This document shows positions 15,661 through 22,873 of a stretch of 64,000 nt of DNA, piece after piece (position 1 is the first letter of the stretch; each line of letters opens with the position of its first letter). The DNA is from Aeromicrobium erythreum (GTDB lineage Bacteria; Actinomycetota; Actinomycetes; Propionibacteriales; Nocardioidaceae): assembly GCF_001509405.1 (NCBI RefSeq), contig NZ_CP011502.1, positions 1,364,001 through 1,428,000 of the forward strand, given 5' to 3'. Made by a program: the position numbers and the translations under genes. The notes below the pieces were generated by a model, which ran no database searches, was not told the origin of the DNA, and worked only from the letters and a program-made list of their open reading frames with translations.

Positions 15661-17106
15661 GTGCCGACGCCCGACGACATCATCCGGTCGCAGACGGCTC
15701 TCGCGCCCGCCGACGTGGGCTGGGTGCACGCGCTCGTCGCGGACTGGCAGATCCTGGCCGACCTGTCGTTCGGCGACCTGGTGCTGTGGGTACCCGACGC
15801 GGAGTCCAAGGGGCTGTGGGCGGTGGCGCAGATCCGTCCGACGACGGGCGCGACGACGCTGCTGGAGGACGTCACCGGCACGTTCGTGCCCGCGGAGCGC
15901 TCCCCGGCGGCGGGTCGGGTGCTGGCGGGCGAGGGTGCGCAGGACGACGACGACCCGGCGGTCGGCGACGGGCTGCGGGTGCGGCTGGTGCCGGTGCGGC
16001 GGGGTCCGGACACGATCGCGGTGCTGGCGGTGCGCAGCGGCCGCGACGCGCGGGCCACGAGCCACCTCGAGGTGACGTACCGGGCGTGCGCCCAGGCCTT
16101 GGTCGCCATGGTCGCGCGTGGCGAGTTCCCGACGCCGGGCAGTCGCTCCGACCTGGCCGACTCGCTGCGGGTGGGTGACGGGTTCATCCGGACGCGCGCC
16201 GACGGCACGGTCGAGTACGCGAGTCCGAACGCCCTGTCGGCGTACCGCCGCCTGGGTCTGCACGGCGACCTGCAGGACGTCGACCTCGCCGAGGTGACGG
16301 CAGCGTGCGTCGGCCGAACGCCGACGGACCTGAGCACGGCGGCGGCGCTGGGGGGCATGGCTCCGGCCGAGGCCGAGGTGGTCGGCGCGGAGGCGACGCT
16401 GCTGCTGCGGGTGATCCCGGTGACCCGCGAGGGCGCACGGGGTCGCGGGGAGCGTGACGGTGCCGTCGTGTTGCTGCGCGACGTGACCGACCTGCGGCTG
16501 CGGGAGAAGCAGCTGCTGTCGAAGGAGGCGACGATCCGGGAGATCCACCACCGGGTCAAGAACAACCTCCAGACGGTGGCGGCGCTGCTGCGGCTGCAGG
16601 CGCGGCGCATGGACGTGCCGGAGGCGCGGGCGGCGCTCGAGGAGGCCGTGCGGCGCGTCGGCTCGATCGCGCTGGTCCACGAGACGCTGAGCCAGGGATT
16701 CGACGAGAGCGTCGCGTTCGACGACATCGCCGACCGGCTCCTGCGCTCGGTGCTCGACGTCGGCGGTCCTCAGGTGCGCGCGGAACGGATCGGGGCGTTC
16801 GGCTTGCTGCCGGCGGAGGTGGCGACCCCGTTGGCGATGGTGCTCACGGAGCTGGTGCAGAACGCCGCCGAGCACGCGTTCCCCGACGGCGCCGGTCGGG
16901 TGACGGTGGCGGTGAACCGGATCCGCGACCGGCTGCGCATGCGGGTGAGCGACGACGGGGTGGGGCTGCCGGCCGACTTCGACCCGACGCGCAGCCTGGG
17001 CCTGTCGATCGTCTCCACGCTGGTGGAGAGCGAGCTCGGCGGCGCGCTGGAGTTCGAGTCGCGCCCCGGGCGTGGTGCGACGGTCGCCATCACGCTGACG
17101 CTCTGA
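15661..17106 (+). CDS. pdtaS: Sensor histidine kinase PdtaS-like
   Basis: A 481-residue cytosolic kinase with no membrane segments. An N-terminal GAF-type domain (about 1-150) and a PAS-like domain (about 155-275) precede a HisKA_2 dimerisation region with the phosphoacceptor motif EIHHRVKNNLQTVAALL (His296/His297). The HATPase domain follows (TELVQNAAEHAF, DDGVGLP, GLSIVSTL). This matches mycobacterial PdtaS, which partners with the antiterminator response regulator PdtaR; no pdtaR-like ANTAR gene is in this window. As in mycobacteria, it lies next to whiB1 and near sigR. Confidence 0.88.
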   Translation: MPTPDDIIRSQTALAPADVGWVHALVADWQILADLSFGDLVLWVPDAESKGLWAVAQIRPTTGATTLLEDVTGTFVPAERSPAAGRVLAGEGAQDDDDPAVGDGLRVRLVPVRRGPDTIAVLAVRSGRDARATSHLEVTYRACAQALVAMVARGEFPTPGSRSDLADSLRVGDGFIRTRADGTVEYASPNALSAYRRLGLHGDLQDVDLAEVTAACVGRTPTDLSTAAALGGMAPAEAEVVGAEATLLLRVIPVTREGARGRGERDGAVVLLRDVTDLRLREKQLLSKEATIREIHHRVKNNLQTVAALLRLQARRMDVPEARAALEEAVRRVGSIALVHETLSQGFDESVAFDDIADRLLRSVLDVGGPQVRAERIGAFGLLPAEVATPLAMVLTELVQNAAEHAFPDGAGRVTVAVNRIRDRLRMRVSDDGVGLPADFDPTRSLGLSIVSTLVESELGGALEFESRPGRGATVAITLTL

Positions 17107-17200
17107 CACCTCGACCTCGATGTCGGTGTGGGCGATCGCGGCGGGCACAGGGCCCCGGCGGGGGTTCCGGGCCGTGGGCGGAGAAGTGCCCGGACGTCGA

Positions 17201-17232
17201 GAACCCCGTACCCAGGCTCGGGTACGGGGTTC
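17201..17232. terminator. Bidirectional terminator between pdtaS and whiB1
   Basis: GAACCCCGTACCC pairs perfectly over 13 bp with its complement around an AGGCTC loop. It lies between two convergent genes, 95 nt past the pdtaS stop and 24 nt past the whiB1 stop. Confidence 0.8.
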
Positions 17233-17255
17233 GGACGCGTGCGGCGTGGAACGTC

Positions 17256-17507
17256 TCAGGCGGTGCGAATACGCGCCCGGGCGTTGCGACGCTTGAGGGC
17301 ACGACGCTCGTCCTCGCTCATGCCTCCCCAGACGCCATGGTCCTGACCGGACTCGAGTGCCCACTGCAGGCACTGCTCACGGACGTCGCAGCGGCGACAC
17401 ACGACCTTCGCCTCCTCGATCTGCATGATCGCGGGGCCGGTGTTGCCGATGGGGAAGAAGAGCTCGGGGTCTTCATCGAGACATGCGCTGTGGTGGCGCC
17501 AGTCCAT
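17256..17507 (-). CDS. whiB1: WhiB-family iron-sulfur regulator, WhiB1 type
   Basis: An 83-residue [4Fe-4S] transcription factor that works by binding region 4 of the primary sigma factor. The four cluster cysteines are Cys9, Cys37, Cys40 and Cys46, followed by the GVWGG turn and a basic tail (RRALKRRNARARIR). Near-identity to mycobacterial WhiB1 in the MDWRH start and DEDPELFFP motif makes the subtype clear. GGAAGGAG precedes ATG 17507. The 210-nt upstream region is relatively AT-rich and probably carries a regulated promoter; I looked for a cAMP-receptor site there and found only a weak half-site. Confidence 0.95.
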   Translation of the reverse strand: MDWRHHSACLDEDPELFFPIGNTGPAIMQIEEAKVVCRRCDVREQCLQWALESGQDHGVWGGMSEDERRALKRRNARARIRTA

Positions 17508-17705
17508 GACGACAGCTCCTTCCCTTGTGTGTGCAGGCGCGCAGGGATGTCCGCCCAGGGGAAGACCAACGCGCCGCGTTCATCGTTTCAACAAAAGGCG
17601 CGTCGCACAAGAGATAGCACGGTGGGTCGATGTCTGTTGAGTCACACAGGTCATACCAAAGGAGGCATCGTGGTCCTGGGGCGGGTGGCGACGGGGGCGT
17701 GGTCC

Positions 17706-17711
17706 TAGGCT
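17706..17711 (+). promoter_or_regulatory. -10 element of the 17718 gene
   Basis: TAGGCT, 6 nt before GTG 17718. Confidence 0.55.
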
Positions 17712-17717
17712 GGCGGG

Positions 17718-18152
17718 GTGAGCGAGACGAGCGACCCGACCCCCTCGGACCAGCCCGACGGGAGCCCTGTCGCGCCGCGCGGACCTGCCCGGACGCTGCT
17801 GCTCGTGTCCGGCGTCGTCGTGGCGCTGCAGGCTGCTGGACTGCTGGCGATCACGGTGCTCGAGCTGGCCTCGGTGGAGGCCGACCGGGTGGGGCTGGGG
17901 ATCAGCACGGCGGTCTTCCTCGGTGCGCTCGGCGTGCTGCTGCTGGTGGCGGTCGTCCAGGTGCTGCGCGGTCGGGCCTGGCCGCGCGGCTTCCTCGTCT
18001 TCTCCCAGCTCCTGTGCCTCGCGCTGTCGTTCAACTTCCGCGGCGACGCCCCGTGGATCACCCCGACGCTGGCGGGCGGCGCGGCCGTCGCGCTGGTGTG
18101 CCTCCTGTCACCTCCGGTCACCCAGGCGCTCGGACGCCACGATCCCGTGTGA
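17718..18152 (+). CDS. Four-helix membrane protein, unknown function
   Basis: A 144-residue protein with a polar, Pro/Ser-rich N-terminus of about 25 residues and four hydrophobic helices: about 27-47, 60-82, 92-106 and 114-132. I recognise no family. The leaderless promoter fixes the start at GTG 17718. It precedes the malic-enzyme gene by 142 nt on the same strand, but nothing ties their functions. Confidence 0.7.
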   Translation: MSETSDPTPSDQPDGSPVAPRGPARTLLLVSGVVVALQAAGLLAITVLELASVEADRVGLGISTAVFLGALGVLLLVAVVQVLRGRAWPRGFLVFSQLLCLALSFNFRGDAPWITPTLAGGAAVALVCLLSPPVTQALGRHDPV

Positions 18153-18294
18153 GAATGGGCGGCGGCATCACCTGCCGCGCTCCCGTGTCCGCGGGCCCGC
18201 CGTGCACCTACCGGTCGCGGGCCGCGTCGACGCCGTCCTGCTCCGGGTCCGCCCCGTGAGCCCCCGCCCTCAGCGAGAGAGAAGCTGCCGCCCC

Positions 18295-19497
18295 ATGGTC
18301 GCCACCGACTCCACCACCTCGACGTTCGACGCGTTCGACCCCACCGACCCCGTGTTCGCGCTGCACCGCGGCGGGAAGATGCAGGTCGCCGCGACGGTAC
18401 CGCTGCGTGACGCCGACGACCTGTCGATGTCGTACACGCCGGGCGTCGCGCGGGTGTGCGAGGCGATCGCCGCCGACCCGGACCTGTCGCACGACTACAC
18501 CTGGGTGTCCAACACGGTGGCGGTCATCACCGACGGCACCGCGGTGCTCGGTCTCGGCGACATCGGCCCGGCCGCCTCGATGCCGGTGATGGAGGGCAAG
18601 GCCGTCCTGTTCAAGCAGTTCGGCGGCGTCGACGCCATCCCGGTGGCGCTGGCGACGACCGACGTCGACGAGATCGTCGAGACGATCGTGCGCATGGCCC
18701 CGACGTTCGGCGGCGTGAACCTCGAGGACATCTCGAGCCCGCGGTGCTTCGAGATCGAGGAGCGGCTCATCGAGCGGCTCGACATCCCGGTCTTCCACGA
18801 CGACCAGCACGGCACGGCCGTCGTCACGCTGGCCGCGCTCATCAACGCCGTCCGGCTGACCGACCGCGACATGCAGGACCTCAAGGTCGTCATCTCCGGC
18901 GCCGGCGCGGCCGGTGTGGCGATTGCGAAGATCCTGCAGTCGGCGGGCGTGCACCGCATCAGCGTCGTCGACCGCCAGGGTGTCATCCACCCCGGGCGCG
19001 ACGACCTCAACAGCGTCAAGCAGTGGCTCGCCGACCAGACCGCCGACTGGGCGCGTCCCGGGACCGTGGGCGACGCGCTGGAGAAGGCCGACGTGTTCAT
19101 CGGCGTCTCCGGTGGCACCATCCCCGAGGAGGACGTCGCGCGCATGGCGCCCGACGCGATCATCTTCGCGATGGCGAACCCGAACCCGGAGGTGCACCCC
19201 GACGTCGCGCACCGCTACGCGCGGGTCGTGGCCACGGGGCGCTCGGACTTCCCGAACCAGATCAACAACGTGCTCGTGTTCCCCGGCATCTTCCGCGGCG
19301 CGCTCGCGGTGCGTGCGACGGCGATCTCCGAGGGCATGAAGCTGGCGGCCGCTCACGCGATCGCCGAGCTCGTCGGCGACGACCTGAGCGAGTCCTACGT
19401 CATCCCGTCGCCGTTCGACCCGCGGGTGGCCGACGTCGTCAGCCGGGCCGTCACGGAGACCGCCCGCCGTGAGGGCCTCGCGCGCCGTCCCTACTGA
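18295..19497 (+). CDS. NAD(P)-dependent malic enzyme
   Basis: A 400-residue enzyme of the short bacterial type that oxidatively decarboxylates malate to pyruvate. Visible motifs are SYTPGVARVC, the metal- and malate-binding segment VFHDDQHGTAVV, the Rossmann motif VISGAGAAGVAIAK, and FAMANPNPE. It lacks the C-terminal phosphotransacetylase-like domain of the long MaeB form. ATG 18295 is the first start that gives the family-standard N-terminus; its ribosome site is weak (GAGAGAGAAG, 11 nt away). Cofactor preference cannot be read safely. Confidence 0.9.
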   Translation: MVATDSTTSTFDAFDPTDPVFALHRGGKMQVAATVPLRDADDLSMSYTPGVARVCEAIAADPDLSHDYTWVSNTVAVITDGTAVLGLGDIGPAASMPVMEGKAVLFKQFGGVDAIPVALATTDVDEIVETIVRMAPTFGGVNLEDISSPRCFEIEERLIERLDIPVFHDDQHGTAVVTLAALINAVRLTDRDMQDLKVVISGAGAAGVAIAKILQSAGVHRISVVDRQGVIHPGRDDLNSVKQWLADQTADWARPGTVGDALEKADVFIGVSGGTIPEEDVARMAPDAIIFAMANPNPEVHPDVAHRYARVVATGRSDFPNQINNVLVFPGIFRGALAVRATAISEGMKLAAAHAIAELVGDDLSESYVIPSPFDPRVADVVSRAVTETARREGLARRPY

Positions 19498-19571
19498 TCC
19501 GCTCGATACTGGACGCGGTACCTCATCCGGGGCCGGGCTCCGCCTGGCCGTCGCCTGCTCGAAGGAGTCGC

Positions 19572-20540
19572 ATGTTCGCCGTCTACGCCGGTCAGATCAA
19601 CCCCGAGAACCCGCTCGAGGGGCTGGTGGTCGGGGACCGTCCCGACCCCGAGGTGCCGGACGGCTGGACCACGGTGACGGTCAAGGCGGCATCGATCAAC
19701 CACCACGACGTGTGGAGCCTGCGCGGCGTCGGCCTGCGCGAGGAGTCGTTGCCGATGATCCTCGGCTGCGACGCGGCGGGCTACGACGAGGACGGCAACG
19801 AGGTGCTCGTGCACGCCGTCGTCAGCGACCCGTCGTGGCGCGGTGACGAGACGCTCGACCCCAAGCGCTCGCTGCTGTCGGAGCGCCACCAGGGCACGTT
19901 CGCCGAGAAGGTGGCGGTGCCGACGCGCAACGTCGTGCCGAAGCCGGCAGGTCTGTCGTTCAGCGAGGCGGCCTGCCTGCCCACGGCCTGGCTGACCGCC
20001 TACCGGATGCTGTTCACGCAGTCGGGGCTCAAGCAGGGCGACACCGTGCTCGTGCAGGGCGCCGGCGGTGGGGTGGCCACCGCCCTCATCACGCTGGCCC
20101 GCGCAGCCGGGTTCCGGGTGCTGGCCACGAGCCGCGACGAGGACAAGCGCGCCAAGGCGCTCGAGATCGGCGCGCACGAGGTGTTCGAGTCCGGGGCGCG
20201 ACTGCCCGTGAAGGTCGACGCCGTCATGGAGACGGTCGGCGCCGCCACGTGGTCGCACTCGGTCAAGTCGATGCGTCCGGGCGGCACGATCGTCATCTCC
20301 GGCGCGACGTCGGGTGACGCGCCGAAGGCGGCCGAGCTGACCCGCATCTTCTTCCAGCAGATGCGCGTGCACGGCTCCACCATGGGTACGCGCGACGAGC
20401 TCCACGCGCTCGCGCAGTTCATGGACGTCACCGGGACGCGTCCGCTCATCGACAGCGAGATCCCCATGGCCGACGCGGCCCAGGGTCTGCAGCGCGTCGT
20501 CGACGGCGACGTCTTCGGCAAGATCGTCCTGACGCTCTGA
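19572..20540 (+). CDS. Medium-chain dehydrogenase/reductase, zinc-binding alcohol dehydrogenase-like
   Basis: A 322-residue MDR-superfamily oxidoreductase. The GroES-like domain (ASINHHDVWSLRG) is followed by the NAD(P)-binding motif VLVQGAGGGVATALITLARAAG. Catalytic and structural zinc cysteine clusters are missing, so it is probably a quinone-reductase-like or enoyl-reductase-like member rather than a zinc alcohol dehydrogenase. GAAGGAG sits 5 nt before ATG 19572. A GATACT box at about 19504 may be its -10, giving a leader of about 55 nt. Confidence 0.8.
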   Translation: MFAVYAGQINPENPLEGLVVGDRPDPEVPDGWTTVTVKAASINHHDVWSLRGVGLREESLPMILGCDAAGYDEDGNEVLVHAVVSDPSWRGDETLDPKRSLLSERHQGTFAEKVAVPTRNVVPKPAGLSFSEAACLPTAWLTAYRMLFTQSGLKQGDTVLVQGAGGGVATALITLARAAGFRVLATSRDEDKRAKALEIGAHEVFESGARLPVKVDAVMETVGAATWSHSVKSMRPGGTIVISGATSGDAPKAAELTRIFFQQMRVHGSTMGTRDELHALAQFMDVTGTRPLIDSEIPMADAAQGLQRVVDGDVFGKIVLTL

Positions 20541-20550
20541 CCTGCGGCCC

Positions 20551-20580
20551 GGCCGCCGACGTCAGAGGACGCCGGCGGCC
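20551..20580. terminator. Bidirectional terminator hairpin
   Basis: GGCCGCCGACGTC pairs with 20567-20580 with one mismatch around a tight AGA loop. It lies between convergent genes and overlaps the stop of the permease gene. Confidence 0.65.
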
Positions 20581-21695
20581 AGCAGGGCGCTCGTGGCGCC
20601 CAGCAGCACCACCAGGAACAGCACGTTCACCACGGTGAACAGGCCGAGGAACGCGCGGGTGCCGCCGGGTCGCAGCAGCTGGTAGCGGCGCAGGGTGATC
20701 AGGCTCGCGAGCGACGCCACCACGGTGCCGACCCCGCCGACGTTGACGCCCAGCAGGAGCGCGCGCCAGTCGTCGGTGAAGGGCGCGTAGATCAGCGCGG
20801 TCGGCACGTTGGAGATCAGCTGGCTCCCGGCCACGCTCCAGAGCAGGACGTGCTCCTGCAGCAGGTCCTGCAGGAACCCGCTGGCCTGCGGCACGCGCTC
20901 CAGGTTGCCGGCGAAGACGAAGAACAGCATGAACGTCGCGAGCAGCCCGTAGTCGACCGACCGCAGGGCCCGCCGGTCGACGACCGCCACCACCGCGACG
21001 ACCACGAGGCCCGTCCAGACCGGGAGCGCACGCACGACGAGCGCGACGGCGACGCCGAACAGGACCAGGTGGACGGCCGCCGGTCGCCAGCGCACGGACG
21101 TCCGGGAGGTGACCGGTCGGATGGGGCCGCCCGGGACGCGCAGGCACGCAAGCACGAGCAGCGCGATCGACAGCACGAACGGGATCGCCATGACGGCGAC
21201 GAGCTGACCGACCGACAGGTGGAAGTACTGGTAGAGGAAGAGGTTCTGCGGGCTGCCGAACGGCGTGATCATGCCGCCAAGGTTCGCCGCGACGGTCTGC
21301 AGCACGAAGACGTAGGCCAGGTGCTCCTCGTCGCCCGTCGCACGCAGGGCGAGCGCCGACAGCGGGAGGAAGGTCAGCAGCGCCATGTCGTTGGTGATGA
21401 GCATCGACCCGAGCGCGGTCAGCAGGACCAGCCCGACGACCAGCGTCCGCCGACCACGCAGGACCCCCACGGCCCCCTCCGCCGCGGCGGTGACGAGGTG
21501 CGTCCGGTCGAGCGCGCTGATGACCGTCAGGAAGCACCACAGCCCCACGAGCGTGCGGTACTCGGGATAGTGCAGGTACTCAGCGCTCGGCGGCACGAGC
21601 AGGCAGGTCAAGGCGGCCGCGACGGCCGTCGCGGTGAGGAAGGGGTTGGCGGTCAGCAGGTGCCGGACCCGCGCCGCGACCCCGCGGTCAGCCAT
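20562..21695 (-). CDS. SLC13/CitMHS-like ion transporter permease
   Basis: A 377-residue protein with 9-11 membrane helices. Hallmarks of the ion-transporter superfamily are present: the ITNDMALLTFLPL hairpin entry, the GSPQN motif and the symmetric SNVPTALI motif later. Members move dicarboxylates, citrate, arsenite or Na+/H+; the substrate cannot be read here. ATG 21695 lies inside the end of the ATPase gene (8-nt overlap), so the two are translationally coupled. That is an unusual pairing, because this transporter class does not need an ATPase. Confidence 0.8.
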   Translation of the reverse strand: MADRGVAARVRHLLTANPFLTATAVAAALTCLLVPPSAEYLHYPEYRTLVGLWCFLTVISALDRTHLVTAAAEGAVGVLRGRRTLVVGLVLLTALGSMLITNDMALLTFLPLSALALRATGDEEHLAYVFVLQTVAANLGGMITPFGSPQNLFLYQYFHLSVGQLVAVMAIPFVLSIALLVLACLRVPGGPIRPVTSRTSVRWRPAAVHLVLFGVAVALVVRALPVWTGLVVVAVVAVVDRRALRSVDYGLLATFMLFFVFAGNLERVPQASGFLQDLLQEHVLLWSVAGSQLISNVPTALIYAPFTDDWRALLLGVNVGGVGTVVASLASLITLRRYQLLRPGGTRAFLGLFTVVNVLFLVVLLGATSALLAAGVL

Positions 21696-22416
21696 CGTCG
21701 TCCCGGTCGTCGGCGAGCACGTGCCGCAGGTAGCGCCCCGGTGCCTCGAGGTAGGCGCGCCAGTGGGCGACGAGGTCGAGCGACTCCCAGCTCGTCTCCC
21801 GCAGCCCCCACGGACCGACCTCCAGGATCCGTGCCCCCGGCAGCGACGCGACGACGGGGGAGTGGGCCGCGCACAGCACCTGACCCCCCGTCGCGGCGAT
21901 GTCGTGGAGGGTGCGCAGCAGCGCCAGGCTCGAGGAGAACGACAGCGCGGCCTCGGGCTCGTCGAGGCAGTAGAAGCCGGGGGAGTCGAAGCGTCGGCGC
22001 AGCACCTCCAGGAAGGACTCCCCGTGGCTCATCGCGTGCAGGTCGGGGCCGCCGACACCCTCCTGGTACGTGTACCAGCCGTGCATCGTCTCCGCGCGCA
22101 GGAAGAAGCCCCACCGCCCCGACCCCACACCTCGCTGCAGGGTCAGGGCCGTGTGCAGGGCCGACTCGCTCGGTCGCGAGCGGTGCTGCCCGTGCGGGCT
22201 GCCTCCCTCCGGCGACAACCCGTAGGCCATCGCCACCGCCTCCACGATCGTCGACTTCCCGGCCCCGTTCTCGCCGACGAGGAACGTGACCCCGGGCGCG
22301 AGGTCGAGACCCTCGCGCAGCACCTGCTGGACGGCGGGGACGTCGTCGAGCCAGGGGTCGAGATCACCTGCGCCCTCCGGGATCACCCGGACCACGGGCG
22401 GCTGGTCGAACCTCAC
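21688..22416 (-). CDS. AAA/ABC-type ATPase with DEPE Walker B
   Basis: A 242-residue single-domain cytosolic ATPase. Walker A is VGENGAGKST. The signature-like HGESFLEVLRRR segment is followed by Walker B YCLDEPEAALS and an H-loop (CAAHSPVVASLPG). This looks like the stand-alone AAA-family ATPases related to SMC/RecF heads and OLD proteins rather than a transporter subunit, because the predicted coiled coil and toprim parts are absent. The start GTG 22416 is supported by a CACACT box exactly 6 nt upstream; an upstream open extension has no signals. Confidence 0.8.
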   Translation of the reverse strand: MRFDQPPVVRVIPEGAGDLDPWLDDVPAVQQVLREGLDLAPGVTFLVGENGAGKSTIVEAVAMAYGLSPEGGSPHGQHRSRPSESALHTALTLQRGVGSGRWGFFLRAETMHGWYTYQEGVGGPDLHAMSHGESFLEVLRRRFDSPGFYCLDEPEAALSFSSSLALLRTLHDIAATGGQVLCAAHSPVVASLPGARILEVGPWGLRETSWESLDLVAHWRAYLEAPGRYLRHVLADDRDDDG

Positions 22417-22422
22417 CGGGAC

Positions 22423-22428
22423 AGTGTG
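22423..22428 (-). promoter_or_regulatory. -10-like element of the ATPase-permease pair
   Basis: CACACT on the minus strand, 6 nt before GTG 22416. Confidence 0.35.
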
Positions 22429-22471
22429 GCAGTGGGGGAGGACAGGAGCGTGCTCAGCCGCGTCCGCGGCT

Positions 22472-22658
22472 GGTCGAGTAGACGAGCACCGCGAGGGACG
22501 AGCGTGTGCGGGCTGTGGAGCCATCGCAGCAGGGGCGTAGCCGCGATGGAGCGAGACCACTCGGCAGCGGCTCAGCGGTTCCTACTCAGGGGTGATGAGG
22601 TCTGGACGCTCGCCAGGTCTCGATACAGACCGACGCCTTCGGCGTGCACTACTCGACC
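22472..22658. repeat. Intergenic element bounded by GGTCGAGTA / TACTCGACC
   Basis: GGTCGAGTA at 22472-22480 and its exact complement at 22650-22658 flank 169 nt of non-coding sequence. The right part contains GGTCTCGATA...TACTCGACC (22616-22658), a word pair that I remember as a common dispersed intergenic repeat in Actinobacteria. No open frame is credible in 22417-22687. Confidence 0.45.
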
Positions 22659-22661
22659 TGC

Positions 22662-22697
22662 CGATCTCGTTCGCTCGCAAAGCTCGCTCAGAGATCG
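22662..22697 (-). terminator. Possible terminator of kgd-DUF6104
   Basis: CGATCTC at 22662-22668 pairs with GAGATCG at 22691-22697, straddling the stop codon at 22688. The stem is short and the inner part pairs poorly. Confidence 0.3.
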
Positions 22698-22870
22698 TCA
22701 TCATCATCGTCGAGACGGGCGAGCCAGGTGGCCAGCCGCTCGACCGGCACCTCGAAGTCGGGGTGCAGGTCGACGAACTCGACGAGCCGGTCGGCCAGCC
22801 ACGCGAAGGAGATCTCCTCCTCGCCGCGGCGGGCCGCCAGCTCCTCGATGCCTCGATCGGTGAAGTACAC
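22688..22870 (-). CDS. DUF6104 family protein
   Basis: A 60-residue acidic protein starting MYFTDRGIEELAARRGEEE and ending in a run of six Asp and a Leu. I recognise the actinobacterial DUF6104 family, which from memory is usually found beside kgd. Here it starts 3 nt after the kgd stop, so it must be co-transcribed and probably coupled. The role is unknown; the tight linkage suggests an accessory part of the 2-oxoglutarate dehydrogenase system. The start is GTG. Confidence 0.8.
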   Translation of the reverse strand: MYFTDRGIEELAARRGEEEISFAWLADRLVEFVDLHPDFEVPVERLATWLARLDDDDDDL

Positions 22871-22873
22871 GGC

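Noticed and set aside
17508..17669. cAMP-receptor-protein site upstream of whiB1
   Set aside because: Only one half-site (TGTGA) is present. The second half matches 3 of 5 bases, which is not enough.
17670..17708. 12-codon ORF with a strong AAAGGAGG site before the 17718 gene
   Set aside because: Its stop lies inside the -10 of the next gene and no promoter for it is visible. It is probably chance, though the ribosome site is good.
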